A stretch of 64,000 nt of DNA from Bacteroidia bacterium (GTDB lineage Bacteria > Bacteroidota > Bacteroidia > 2-12-FULL-35-15): positions 1 through 64,000 of the forward strand of contig JAGVJJ010000048.1 of the NCBI GenBank assembly GCA_020051175.1. Reading direction: 5' to 3'. Below the pieces are notes generated by a model, which made no database searches, was not told the DNA's origin, and saw nothing but the letters and a program-made list of their open reading frames with translations. Position numbers and translations under genes: made by a program. Positions 27,142-37,413 of this stretch are shown here, in pieces. Position 1 is the first letter of the stretch. Each line of letters starts with the position of its first letter.

Positions 27142-28731
27142 ATGAGAAAAAAATTACAATTAGTCGCTTCTTTAGGCTTATTGGCCTGTTCCGCGATGGG
27201 CTTTGCTCAAAGTGCACGTTATTTAGATGAAGTATTTACCAATGTTACCGTTACTTCTAACGTAATTTATGGTAACAACATTTCCGTTTTAACTGGTACT
27301 CCAACGGCTGCGGATATTACAATGGATGTTTATCAGCCAACCGGAGATACTGAAACGGCAAGACCTTTGGTGATTGTATTACATACTGGTAGCTTCCTTC
27401 CAGCTGTAATGAACGGACAACCCACCGGTAAAAAAACTGACAGTGCTGTTGTTGAAATGTGTATGCGTTTTGCGAAAAAAGGTTACGTAGCCGTAGCAGC
27501 TGATTACCGTTTGGGATGGAACCCTATCTCTGGTGACCAGGACGTTAGAACAAGCACACTTTTGCAAGCTGTGTACCGTGCTATCCAGGACGCAAAAAAC
27601 TGCGTTCGTTACTTTAAAAACGACAAAGCAACTGTTAACACGTACAAAATCGACACGGCAAAAATTGCTGTAGGTGGTCTAGGTTCAGGTGGTTATATTG
27701 CTTTGGCTTATGCATCACTTAATCAGGCTTCAGAACTTACTTTAGGTAAATTTCTTAATAACAGCACAACCCCTCCAACACCTTATGTTGTTCCTAGCGT
27801 TTATGGAAATTTTGATGGTACAGATTCGACCGCATATATGGGTGTTACCATGAATAAACCAAATTATGCAAGTTATTCATCAGAAATCCAAATGGTATTT
27901 AATATTGGAGGCGCAATAGGTGACACAACTTGGATAAATGCGGGTGAAGTACCAGTAGTTAGTTTGCAATGTGTAAACGATCCAAATGCACCTTATACTA
28001 CAGGAGCGGTTATTGTTCCAAGTACCATGGAGTTCGTTGTAGAAGCTAGCGGAAGTTACGATGTTATTCGTGTTGTAAACAAAACAGCTATAAACAACAA
28101 TGCTATTTTTAACAATTCATTGTTTACTGACGGGTATACAACAATTGCAAACATGCACAATGACGGTTACGAAGGATTATATCCATTCTTCACTCCTGCT
28201 CCAGGTGCTGCATTCTCTTGCACAGGCTTAAACCAGAATGCACAAACTGAGCAAGGTGCACCGTGGGATTGGTGGGATTCTACAGCTTACGCTAACTCTC
28301 CAGGTCACCCAAACAGCATCCCAGGTTCAGTAATGGCTTGTCTTGCTAAAACTGGTAACCCGAATATGTCTGCTGCAAAAGGAAGAGCATATATCGACAC
28401 TATCCAGGGCTATGTTGCTCCACGTATGGTTTGCGCTTTAGGTCTTCCTGGCTGCACTCCTGACCCATCTGGTATCAAAGAAAAAGCAAATGCTGCTAAC
28501 GTAATTGCTTTCCCTAACCCGGCTACTGATGCAGTTCATTTCTCTTCAAAAGGAAGCAACATTCAATCAGTTGAATTGTTTGACCTTACAGGAAGAATGG
28601 TGAAAAAAGCTGCTGGCTTAAACGTTACTGAATACACAGTTGAACTTAAAGGTTTAACTGCTGGTGTTTACGTAGCTAAAATTAAATCTGACAAAGGCGC
28701 TGTGGCAACTAAGCGTGTTGTTGTGAAATAA
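27142..28731 (+). CDS. secreted alpha/beta hydrolase-like protein with T9SS type A sorting domain
   Basis: LVIVLHTGSFLPA...VAVAADYRLGWNP...KIAVGGLGSGGYIALAYA; C-term AFPNPATDAVHF...VELFDLTGRMVKKA...LTAGVYVAKIKSDKG. Confidence 0.88.
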   Translation: MRKKLQLVASLGLLACSAMGFAQSARYLDEVFTNVTVTSNVIYGNNISVLTGTPTAADITMDVYQPTGDTETARPLVIVLHTGSFLPAVMNGQPTGKKTDSAVVEMCMRFAKKGYVAVAADYRLGWNPISGDQDVRTSTLLQAVYRAIQDAKNCVRYFKNDKATVNTYKIDTAKIAVGGLGSGGYIALAYASLNQASELTLGKFLNNSTTPPTPYVVPSVYGNFDGTDSTAYMGVTMNKPNYASYSSEIQMVFNIGGAIGDTTWINAGEVPVVSLQCVNDPNAPYTTGAVIVPSTMEFVVEASGSYDVIRVVNKTAINNNAIFNNSLFTDGYTTIANMHNDGYEGLYPFFTPAPGAAFSCTGLNQNAQTEQGAPWDWWDSTAYANSPGHPNSIPGSVMACLAKTGNPNMSAAKGRAYIDTIQGYVAPRMVCALGLPGCTPDPSGIKEKANAANVIAFPNPATDAVHFSSKGSNIQSVELFDLTGRMVKKAAGLNVTEYTVELKGLTAGVYVAKIKSDKGAVATKRVVVK

Positions 28732-28749
28732 TTATTACAAACAAAAAGG

Positions 28750-28785
28750 AATCCCCTGCCGACTTATTGTTAGCAGGGGATTTTT
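28750..28785 (+). terminator. rho-independent terminator
   Basis: AATCCCCTGC...GCAGGGGATTTTT. Confidence 0.88.
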
Positions 28786-28933
28786 ATTTATAGGACCAAG
28801 GACTATTAAACAACCGCCCTTATTTATTCATTGAGCCTTAGAGCCTTTGTGCTAATTTTTTTGCCACTAAGACGCGAAGACACAAAGTTTTAATATATAT
28901 ATCATGAAGCCTTTAATCACCTTTAATCATAAC

Positions 28934-28993
28934 AATCCGCGTCATCTGCGTTCCTATTTTATTTAAAATATTGGAACGCTGATTTCGCTGATT
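28934..28993. repeat. palindromic intergenic repeat
   Basis: AATCCGCGTCATCTGCGTTCC ... GGAACGCTGATTTCGCTGATT imperfect inverted arms. Confidence 0.7.
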
Positions 28994-29011
28994 AAACTGA
29001 TAAATTATGAT

Positions 29012-30343
29012 TTAGTTAGCCCTTTTCTCCTCAAACACAATCCCAAACGTTTCCAGCTCGGCCAGCAAAGGCTCATAAATTTCTTTTGTGGTTGGTATAA
29101 CCACCCCACGGGCCTTTATTTTCCCCTGCAAAATCATTTTTGATGCGATAGCAAGCGGTAAACCTACCGTTTTTGCCATGGCAGTATACACCTGATCCTC
29201 CCCTTTTACAACCAGTGAGGAAGTCAGTTTCTGTGTTTTTTTGTCTTTTGTTGTATATTCAAACAGATGCTGCATTACAATCATGTCTTTATCATGTGGT
29301 TGCAGCTTCCATTTTTCTTCCAGCAAGTCCTGCAATATCTGGGCAGGTGTGGCATTCGCAAGCCGTATTTTGCGGTCTTCAAAAACACCCAGCCATTCGA
29401 TTTTGCTAAGTGCTTCTGCATCCATTTCATTGCCCATGAACGCCACCAGCTTTTGTTTAGTTGTAGATTTTCCAGCAGGAAGGTAAGCTTCAAGTAACCA
29501 TCTATAAGTCATTGATTCAGAAGCCTCTATTTTATAAGTATCGTCCGTGAGTCCCAGTTTCACGAAAACGTTCCACGCTTTGCAATAACCGGGCATACGC
29601 AATGTTCCACGCAACATGGTCGGGATGCCTGAAATATTGTATAACTTCCTGTACGACAAGGAGTCGCGATTGGCATAGGCATCGAATTTACCATGGCCTT
29701 CTACTTCAATCGTATCAATTTGAGTGAATAACCTGTTGTAAGGCAGGTATTTGTATTCGCCATGCTCAATGTACTGGGCTGTACCCTGTCCTGCCAGGAC
29801 CACATTTCTGGGGTTCCAGGAGAATTTGTATCCCCAGGGGTTATCATTGCTCTCCGGGGCTACTAAACCACCACAAAACGATTTAAAAGAAGTCAGTTCC
29901 CCGCCCTGCTCATGGATATCATCAATCACTTTCATGGCCGAAGCATGGTCAATTCCCGGGTCAAGACCTGTTTCATTCATCAGGATAATACCGGCAGCTT
30001 TTGCCTCTGCATCCAGCTCCCCCATTTCTTTAGATACATAAGAAGCTGTTGCCAGGTGCTTTTTAAAACGCACACAATCCCTTGCCACATTCATGTGCAT
30101 GGTTGCCGGAAGCATGGAAATAACCATATCCGCACGTTTAATTTCATCCTCCCGCTGCTGATCGTTGGTAATGTCAAACACTATGGCACGTGCATTGGGA
30201 TGGTTGTTCGTTTTTTGCTTTACCAGTTCCAGCGATACATCCCCAACAGTCACCGACCAGTTTTCCGCTGTAGAATGCTCCAAAAGGTATTTAATCAGCG
30301 ATGATGCCGAACGGCCTGCTCCTATTACTAAAATATTCTTCAA
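29012..30343 (-). CDS. saccharopine dehydrogenase family protein
   Basis: MKNILVIGAGRSASSLIKYLLEHS...ETGLDPGIDHASAMKVIDDIHEQGGE...SFCGGLVAPESNDNPWGYKFSWNPRNV. Confidence 0.92.
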   Translation of the reverse strand: MKNILVIGAGRSASSLIKYLLEHSTAENWSVTVGDVSLELVKQKTNNHPNARAIVFDITNDQQREDEIKRADMVISMLPATMHMNVARDCVRFKKHLATASYVSKEMGELDAEAKAAGIILMNETGLDPGIDHASAMKVIDDIHEQGGELTSFKSFCGGLVAPESNDNPWGYKFSWNPRNVVLAGQGTAQYIEHGEYKYLPYNRLFTQIDTIEVEGHGKFDAYANRDSLSYRKLYNISGIPTMLRGTLRMPGYCKAWNVFVKLGLTDDTYKIEASESMTYRWLLEAYLPAGKSTTKQKLVAFMGNEMDAEALSKIEWLGVFEDRKIRLANATPAQILQDLLEEKWKLQPHDKDMIVMQHLFEYTTKDKKTQKLTSSLVVKGEDQVYTAMAKTVGLPLAIASKMILQGKIKARGVVIPTTKEIYEPLLAELETFGIVFEEKRAN

Positions 30344-30484
30344 TTTATCTATGAATTACGAATTTATACGAATTACCGAATCAGACTGCTATTATCGTCT
30401 GAAATCTTGTACGCTGTCAGTCTGAGCCTGTCAAAGACACAAAGGCTGGCAAGTACCTTTTTGAACCCTGCGAATTTACGAAAA

Positions 30485-30523
30485 CATGGTTACAGATAAC
30501 GAATCGGTTACGAATTTACGAAA
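30485..30523. repeat. dispersed repeat, inverted copy of 37406-37443
   Basis: CATGGTTACAGATAACGAATCGGTTACGAATTTACGAAA; differs from the other copy by one indel. Confidence 0.85.
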
Positions 30524-30637
30524 CAAGCTTGAGTTCTATTATCAGGGAAATAGCTGATCTCTAAATAATTTTCATTTCACATACAATAAGTAAAAAGTAT
30601 GCCCGTTATCGTATTGTAAAACAAATCAAAAAACTGC

Positions 30638-30820
30638 ATGAACAAAACTTCTACTAAAAAAAATTTATCTGACAGCAAATTGAATAAAGAGATGGATGAT
30701 GCAAAAGATTTTCCATACGAACCCGGAGACAACATCATCAATAACATCCTGAACTATTCAAAAGCACTGAGCGTGCGTAAGTCCAAACAAATGGACCATT
30801 TTGAAATGGTGCTGAACTAA
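30638..30820 (+). CDS. hypothetical small protein
   Basis: 60-aa ORF followed directly by a terminator. Confidence 0.55.
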   Translation: MNKTSTKKNLSDSKLNKEMDDAKDFPYEPGDNIINNILNYSKALSVRKSKQMDHFEMVLN

Positions 30821-30831
30821 AAAGATAAAAA

Positions 30832-30867
30832 ACAAGAGGCGGTTTCTGATGAAGCCGCCTCTTTTGT
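30832..30867 (+). terminator. rho-independent terminator
   Basis: AAGAGGCGG-TTTCTGATGAAG-CCGCCTCTTTTGTT. Confidence 0.88.
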
Positions 30868-30905
30868 TATATCTCTTGCTATATTTATTGGACAATATTA
30901 CCCCC

Positions 30906-31526
30906 ATGAACCTTTTCAATACGGATGAAAGTTCCGGTACCACCATCCACACGTTTGATTTGCCGGATGCCGACATTGTTTTTTACGAGCATTTTTTTAC
31001 AAATCGTCAAAGCGATGAGCTGTTCAAAAAGCTGAAGGAAAACATACGCTGGCAGCAGGATAAAATTAAGCTTTATGGCAAAATCATTGACCTTCCACGC
31101 CTTACCGCATGGTATGGTGAAAAAGCATACGGGTACTCAGGAATAACAATGCCCGTGCATCCCTTTACTGATGAATTACAGCTGATAAAATCTGCCATTG
31201 AAAAAGCAACGGATACAAAATTTACAGGTGTGCTGCTCAATTATTACCGCAATGGCAACGACAGCGTGAGCTGGCATTCCGATGACGAAAAAGAACTTGG
31301 AAAAAATCCCATTATTGCCTCAGTATCTTTTGGTGCAACACGTACGTTCCAGCTGCGACATAAGACCAGGAAAGACCTGAAAAAGCAGGCTATTTCTTTA
31401 TCCAATGGTTCACTGCTCCTGATGAAAGGCAGCACACAGCATTTCTGGGAGCACCAGGTACCTAAAACATCAAAACCAATCGGGCCGCGTATCAACCTCA
31501 CCTTCAGGGATATACAATCCCACTGA
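30906..31526 (+). CDS. alkB: AlkB family alpha-ketoglutarate-dependent dioxygenase
   Basis: LLNYYRNGNDSVSWHSDDEKELGKNPIIASVSFGATRTFQLRHK; ATG 30906 preferred because 30849 lies in the terminator. Confidence 0.9.
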   Translation: MNLFNTDESSGTTIHTFDLPDADIVFYEHFFTNRQSDELFKKLKENIRWQQDKIKLYGKIIDLPRLTAWYGEKAYGYSGITMPVHPFTDELQLIKSAIEKATDTKFTGVLLNYYRNGNDSVSWHSDDEKELGKNPIIASVSFGATRTFQLRHKTRKDLKKQAISLSNGSLLLMKGSTQHFWEHQVPKTSKPIGPRINLTFRDIQSH

Positions 31527-31633
31527 TACGTTCTTTCATAAAAGCTGTAAAAAAAAGATATATGCGCTTGTTTTGTTATATTTGAGCTGCAATTGAGTGC
31601 ATTCATGTATTTTACTAGTAAGCTTATTCTGGT

Positions 31634-33595
31634 TTGAAAAAACGCATTTTCTATTTTTTATTTCTCTGTCTTTATTCCTTCAGCAGCTTCGCTCAACTAA
31701 GCCGGCTTGATTCATTAAAGCGCCAACTTGCAACTGCTCCGGACGATACAAATAAAATTGTTCTATACCTAAAGGTATGCATGTTGGCAGATTCTCTTCC
31801 CTGTGGTGAAGAAGCGTTAAAACTTGCAAAAAAACTTGATTCCAAAGAAGGGATTGCAATTTCCGTTATGACCATCGGAGATTTTCATTATCGGAAACAA
31901 CAATACGATAAGGCCCTTGAGTATTATGCAAAAGCAACAAAACTATGCGAGGCTGGAGGCTTTAAAGATTATTTAGCACGTCTGTACATGCATATCGGTT
32001 ATATCTACCGGCCTAATGAACCCAATATTGCTCTTGAATACTATGAAAAAAGCCTTCAGGTTGTAAATGAACTCAAGGATGAATTAAGCGCATCGTACAT
32101 GCTTAGTGCTATTGGTAATGTATACGAAGGCACTTATGGGACCAAAACTTATAATGGACATAATGCACTTGAATATTATGAAAAAAGCCTGGAAATACGT
32201 GAACGGCTGGGTTCTCCGGAAGAGATTGCCGCCTCATTGAATGAAACGTCCAGGATATATGAACAGTCGGGCAATGTTGAGAAAGCAGCCTCTTTCTGGC
32301 AAAAAGGACTTTCAATAGCAGAAAAGATTGGCAGTGGGAATAATATTGTCTACTTCTGTAACCTTATCGGACAAAGCCATTATAGGAAAGGCGACTATTC
32401 AAAAGCCTTGGAATACCAGCAAAAGGCATATAAAGTTGTTTCAGCAAACAAGGTTATTGATTATACAATTATGAGTGAGGTAGCTTATGCACTGGCGCTT
32501 ACGTATTCGAAACAGGAAGACTATAAAAAAGCCACCGAATACTATGAGCTTTACAATGCGTGCAATGATACCTTAAGGGCCCGAACCGATAATGTTAGCC
32601 TTGTTAACCTGAAGCATACGCTTGCCACGGAACGTGAGCAGGAACATTTACTTTTAAAAGATGCTGAAATAGAGAAACAGAAGGCCATTGTAGAAACCCA
32701 GATTGTACTCCGCAATGCCTTTCTTATAGGGCTCGGACTGGTGATTGCCCTGGTGGTTTTTATTTTAAGAGGTTACCGCCAAAAACAGAAAGCCAACCAA
32801 AAGCTTGAAGGTGCTTATAAAATCATTGAAGAAAAAACAAAAGCCATTACAGATAGCATCCGTTATGCCCTTCGTATACAAAGGGCTTCCCTGCCCCACC
32901 GTAGTGAGATATGGGCCGCTTTACAGCAAAGTTTTGTTTTATACATACCAAAGGACATTGTAAGTGGCGACTTTTACTGGTTCAATAAAAGCAGCTCTAC
33001 AGTTTTCCTTGCTGCTGTAGACTGTACCGGTCATGGTGTTCCTGGGGCATTTATGAGTATTGTGGGTTCGGAGCGGCTAAACGATGCTGCTGAAGTGGAA
33101 AATGACCCTGGTAAAATGCTTGCACTGCTTAACAAAGGAATAAAACGATCCCTCAGGCAGTCCGAACATGCTGAATCTACCCGTGATGGGATGGACATTG
33201 CACTGTGTTCTATTGATTTGGACAATTACCGCCTTTCGTATGCAGGTGCCAACCGCCCATTGTGGATTATCCGGAAGGACAGCAATACCATTGAAGAAAT
33301 CAAGGCTACTAAAATGGCCATTGGCGGGCTCACCAGGGACGATCAATCTTTTGACACACATACCGTACAGCTTCAGAAAGGCGATAACTTTTACATATTT
33401 ACAGATGGCTATATGGACCAGTTTGGCGGCCCTGAAGGTAAAAAAATGACCACAAAAAGATTCAAGGAAATATTACTCAGCATACAGGATAGAACCATGC
33501 AGGATCAACGGAAATATTTAACAACTTTTGCAGAATCCTGGAAAGGCAACCTGGAACAGGTGGACGATATCCTGGTAATGGGAGTAAAACTATAA
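31634..33595 (+). CDS. TPR repeat - transmembrane - SpoIIE/PP2C-type serine phosphatase
   Basis: TPR units (ALEYYEKSLEI..), TM helix NAFLIGLGLVIALVVFIL, DIVSGDFYWF...AAVDCTGHGVPGAFMSIVG...DDILVMGVKL. TTG start. Confidence 0.88.
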   Translation: MKKRIFYFLFLCLYSFSSFAQLSRLDSLKRQLATAPDDTNKIVLYLKVCMLADSLPCGEEALKLAKKLDSKEGIAISVMTIGDFHYRKQQYDKALEYYAKATKLCEAGGFKDYLARLYMHIGYIYRPNEPNIALEYYEKSLQVVNELKDELSASYMLSAIGNVYEGTYGTKTYNGHNALEYYEKSLEIRERLGSPEEIAASLNETSRIYEQSGNVEKAASFWQKGLSIAEKIGSGNNIVYFCNLIGQSHYRKGDYSKALEYQQKAYKVVSANKVIDYTIMSEVAYALALTYSKQEDYKKATEYYELYNACNDTLRARTDNVSLVNLKHTLATEREQEHLLLKDAEIEKQKAIVETQIVLRNAFLIGLGLVIALVVFILRGYRQKQKANQKLEGAYKIIEEKTKAITDSIRYALRIQRASLPHRSEIWAALQQSFVLYIPKDIVSGDFYWFNKSSSTVFLAAVDCTGHGVPGAFMSIVGSERLNDAAEVENDPGKMLALLNKGIKRSLRQSEHAESTRDGMDIALCSIDLDNYRLSYAGANRPLWIIRKDSNTIEEIKATKMAIGGLTRDDQSFDTHTVQLQKGDNFYIFTDGYMDQFGGPEGKKMTTKRFKEILLSIQDRTMQDQRKYLTTFAESWKGNLEQVDDILVMGVKL

Positions 33596-33668
33596 TAGCC
33601 GATGCGTAAGAAACGCCAATACAGCAACTAAAAATATAAAACGGATAAAAATAATTAAAACGGATATC

Positions 33669-35492
33669 ATGAAAAAAAAATTAATTCTTATCAGCAGCAT
33701 TGTTGCTCTCTTCGGTTGCGGCAATGATAAATCTCATAACAGTGGGGCCAACAAAGCACTACAGGACAGTGTTCAAACCTTTCTGAATGATTACAACAAA
33801 CGCTACCAGGAGCTGAACATTGTTGCCAATGAAACATCATGGCTCACCCAGACCCGAATTGTGGAAGGCGATTCCAGCAATGCCATTGCCAACAACAAGG
33901 CGCAGGAAGCGTATGCCGAATTTTCGGGAAGTAGCGCCAATATTGAAAATGCAACCAAATTCCTGAAACAGCAGGATAAATTAACTCCCCTGCAGGTAAA
34001 GCAGTTAAAAAGTATTTTGTACAAGGCAGCCAATAATCCCGGTACTTTACCAGACCTGGTTAAAGCACGCATTAAGGCGGAAACCAAACAAACGGAAGAT
34101 TTGTTCGGTTTCGATTTTAAAATTGATGGCAAATCTGTAAGCGCAAATGATATTGATGAAGCGCTGGCGGATGAAAAAAATATAATGAAGCGCCAGAAGG
34201 CCTGGGAATCAAGCAAAGAAGTTGGTAAAGGCCTGAAAGCAGGGTTATTGAACCTGCGCGACCTGCGCAACAAAACCGTTCAGGGACTAGGTTACAATGA
34301 CTTTTTTGAATACCAGGTTTCGGAGTATGGCATGACAACTAAGGAAATGGTAGATATGCTGCAGAAGTTCAATAAGGAGTTGTATCCATTGTTCCGTGAG
34401 CTGCATACCTATACCCGCTATGAACTGGCTAAAAAATACGATGTGAAAGATGTTCCGGATTTGATTCCTGCACATTGGCTGCCAAACCGGTGGGGACAAG
34501 ACTGGAGCAGCCTGGTAGATGTAAAAGGCATTAACCTTGACAGCGCCCTGAAAACAAAAGATGCGGAGTGGATTGTGAAACAGGGTGAGCGCTTTTATGT
34601 AAGTCTTGGTTTCCCGGAATTACCTAAAACATTCTGGGAAAAATCGGATTTGTATCCATTGGAAAAAGATGCAAAGTATAAAAAGAACAACCATGCTTCT
34701 GCATGGCACATGGACCTCGACAATGATGTACGTTCCCTGATGAGCGTTATCCCTAACAGCGAGTGGTATGAAACATCCCACCAAGAACTGGGACATATCT
34801 ATTATTACCTGTCATATAGCAACCCGGAAGTGCCATTCCTGCTGCGCGAAGGCGCTAACCGCGCATACCATGAGGCATTGGGGAGCATGATGGGAATGGC
34901 CGCTATGCAAAAGCCTTTCATGGAGAACCTGGATCTGATTCCTAAAAATACCAAGTCGGATGAGATGCAAACCTTGCTGAAAGAGGCTTTGAACTATGTG
35001 GTGTTTATCCCTTTCAGCACCGGCACAATGAGTATGTTTGAGCACGATTTATACTCCAACAATTTACCTGCGGACCAGCTGAACAAACGTTGGTGGGAGC
35101 TTGCGGCACAATACCAGGGTATTGCGCCTCCAACAGCCAGAGGTGAAGAATTCTGCGATGCTGCCACTAAAACGCATATCAATGACGATCCTGCACAATA
35201 CTATGATTATGCACTCTCCTTTGTGCTGTTGTTCCAGGTACACGATCACATTGCAAAAAACATCCTGCACCAGGACCCTCACGCTACCAACTATTATGGA
35301 AACAAGGAAGTAGGCAAGTTCATTGCTGAAATCATGAAGCCTGGTGCCAGCAAGGATTGGAGAGAAGTGCTGAAAGAAAAAACAGGAAGCGAGCTGAGTG
35401 CAAAAGCCATGCTGGACTACTTTTCACCGCTGATGGATTATTTGAAAAAACAAAACGAAGGCAGGAAATATACCTTGCCGGAGTTGAAGTAG
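33669..35492 (+). CDS. M2 family (ACE-like) metallopeptidase homolog, lipoprotein
   Basis: Lipobox LFGC; SHQELGHIYYYLSYSNPEVPFLLREGANRAYHEALGSMMGMA aligned to the ACE HHEMGH...EGxxxxxHEAxG region. Confidence 0.88.
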   Translation: MKKKLILISSIVALFGCGNDKSHNSGANKALQDSVQTFLNDYNKRYQELNIVANETSWLTQTRIVEGDSSNAIANNKAQEAYAEFSGSSANIENATKFLKQQDKLTPLQVKQLKSILYKAANNPGTLPDLVKARIKAETKQTEDLFGFDFKIDGKSVSANDIDEALADEKNIMKRQKAWESSKEVGKGLKAGLLNLRDLRNKTVQGLGYNDFFEYQVSEYGMTTKEMVDMLQKFNKELYPLFRELHTYTRYELAKKYDVKDVPDLIPAHWLPNRWGQDWSSLVDVKGINLDSALKTKDAEWIVKQGERFYVSLGFPELPKTFWEKSDLYPLEKDAKYKKNNHASAWHMDLDNDVRSLMSVIPNSEWYETSHQELGHIYYYLSYSNPEVPFLLREGANRAYHEALGSMMGMAAMQKPFMENLDLIPKNTKSDEMQTLLKEALNYVVFIPFSTGTMSMFEHDLYSNNLPADQLNKRWWELAAQYQGIAPPTARGEEFCDAATKTHINDDPAQYYDYALSFVLLFQVHDHIAKNILHQDPHATNYYGNKEVGKFIAEIMKPGASKDWREVLKEKTGSELSAKAMLDYFSPLMDYLKKQNEGRKYTLPELK

Positions 35493-35507
35493 TAATTATT
35501 ATTGGTA

Positions 35508-35591
35508 GTCATTCCGACCGAAGCGGAGGAATCTTTTGATGTAATTATGTATCATTTTTTTTAAAAGATTTCCCCCACTCCGGCCGGATGG
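35508..35591. repeat. palindromic repeat, GTCATTCCGACCGAAGCGGAGGAATCTT family
   Basis: Left arm 35508-35537 and diverged right arm AAAAGATTTCCCCCACTCCGGCCGGATGG. Confidence 0.8.
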
Positions 35592-35611
35592 CATACAGTA
35601 AAAAACTGTAA

Positions 35612-36139
35612 ATGAACTTTACCGCGCAGCTTGCCATAGAGCATTCCCGCTCAAATACAGACCTTATCACAAAGGCCATTGGGAGCAGTTCGAAAAAATT
35701 TAAAGAGATTGTTGATATTATTTACAACGAACAAGCACCGTTGCCACAGCGGGCATCCTGGTTGCTGGCTGCAGTAAATGAGAAGCACCCCGAATTGCTG
35801 AACCAATACATCCCTTTATTTATAACTACGGTTCACAAATTTAAAATTGACGGTATAAAAAGGAATATGCTTTCGGCACTTTCCCAACATACCATCCCGG
35901 AAGAACTGCAGGGACAAATAGTAAATACCTGCTTTGAGTTTTTGTTGTCGTCAGACGAAACTGTTGCAGTAAAAGTGTTTGCCATGCAAATCATTGCGAA
36001 CATTGCAAAAGAACACCCTGAGCTACAGGATGAATTAAAGGCGGTAATTGAAGACCAGCTGCCAAAAAGCAGTGCAGCGTTTCACGCGCGGGCAAAGCGG
36101 ATTTTAAAAGGGTTCCGACAAAATTTAAAAAAAGTATGA
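35612..36139 (+). CDS. hypothetical HEAT-like helical repeat protein
   Basis: Alpha-helical repeats; overlaps bioA start by 4 nt. Confidence 0.6.
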   Translation: MNFTAQLAIEHSRSNTDLITKAIGSSSKKFKEIVDIIYNEQAPLPQRASWLLAAVNEKHPELLNQYIPLFITTVHKFKIDGIKRNMLSALSQHTIPEELQGQIVNTCFEFLLSSDETVAVKVFAMQIIANIAKEHPELQDELKAVIEDQLPKSSAAFHARAKRILKGFRQNLKKV

Positions 36140-37413
36140 CTTTACAGGAAAGAGATAAAAATACAGTGTGGCACCCTTTCACACAGCTGAAAACAGCTCC
36201 ATTGCCCATTGCAATTGTAAAGGGTGAAGGCGCTTATTTCTATGACGAGCAGGGCAAACGCTATATTGATGGCATTGCTTCCTGGTGGGTGAATGTACAT
36301 GGGCATTGCCACCCATATCTTACAAAAAAAATATCGGAACAATTACATACCCTTGAACATACGTTATTTTCAGGCTTTACGCATGAACCCGCAGTGCAAC
36401 TTGCAGAGCGCCTTTTGAAACGTTTGCCCGGCAACCAAAGTAAAGTATTTTATTCCGACAATGGTTCTACGGCTGTAGAAGTAGCTTTGAAAATGGCATT
36501 CCAGTTCTGGAGCAACATGGGTGCGCCAAAAACAAAAGTGATTGCATTCGAAAATGCCTATCATGGCGACACATTCGGAGGTATGTCTGTTGGTGCGAGG
36601 AATGCATTCAATAAGCCTTTTTCAAAACTTTTGTTTGATGTGATCCATATACCGGTGCCAGTAAAAGGCAGAGAGCAGGAATCACTGAATGTTTTGAAAA
36701 CTGCGCTGCAACAGGGCGATGTGGCTTCCTTTATTTTTGAGCCATTGGTACAGGGAGCAGCAGGAATGGTAATGTATTCTCCTGAAATACTGGACGAATT
36801 GATAAAAATATGTAAATCCGAAAGTGTTATTACCATTGCAGATGAGGTAATGACCGGTTTCGGACGCACTGGTAAATTCTTTGCGTCAAACTATTTAGAG
36901 CAGCAGCCGGATATTGTTTGCATGAGCAAAGGCATAACAGGCGGTGTAATGCCGCTGGGGGCAACATCCTGCGCTCAGTTTATTTACGATGCTTTCCTGA
37001 GTGATGATAAAATGAAAACATTTTTTCACGGACACTCCTATACTGCCAACCCAACAGCCTGTTCTGCTGCCCTTGCCAGTATGGACTTGTTCGATAAGCC
37101 GGAAGCCTTTGAAAACATTGAACGCATTGCAAAAAAACATTCCGCATTTTTAGAAAAAATAAAAATGCACAAAACGCTCAAGGATGCACGTCATACCGGC
37201 ACCATCCTTGCCTTTGAGGTTAAAACCAGTGAACATACGCATTACCTGAACTCATTAGCCGAGCACATTTCCAGCTTCTTTATTGCCAAGGGTATTATTT
37301 TACGCCCTTTAGGGAACATACTGTATATATTGCCTCCCTATTGTATCAGCAATGAGGATTTGGAATATATTTATACAAACATTGAAACGTTTTTAAACAC
37401 CCTCATTTCGTAA
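36136..37413 (+). CDS. bioA: adenosylmethionine--8-amino-7-oxononanoate transaminase
   Basis: VWHPFTQLKTAP...IDGIASWWVNVHGHCHPYL...MSKGITGGVMPLGA. Confidence 0.94.
   Translation: MTLQERDKNTVWHPFTQLKTAPLPIAIVKGEGAYFYDEQGKRYIDGIASWWVNVHGHCHPYLTKKISEQLHTLEHTLFSGFTHEPAVQLAERLLKRLPGNQSKVFYSDNGSTAVEVALKMAFQFWSNMGAPKTKVIAFENAYHGDTFGGMSVGARNAFNKPFSKLLFDVIHIPVPVKGREQESLNVLKTALQQGDVASFIFEPLVQGAAGMVMYSPEILDELIKICKSESVITIADEVMTGFGRTGKFFASNYLEQQPDIVCMSKGITGGVMPLGATSCAQFIYDAFLSDDKMKTFFHGHSYTANPTACSAALASMDLFDKPEAFENIERIAKKHSAFLEKIKMHKTLKDARHTGTILAFEVKTSEHTHYLNSLAEHISSFFIAKGIILRPLGNILYILPPYCISNEDLEYIYTNIETFLNTLIS

Noticed and set aside
26803-27230. ORFs 26803-27036 and 27033-27230
   Set aside because: First starts in a hairpin with no domain; second overlaps the hydrolase start in another frame.
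30849-30905. N-terminal extension of AlkB
   Set aside because: Start codon lies inside the upstream terminator hairpin; hydrophobic extension is an artefact.
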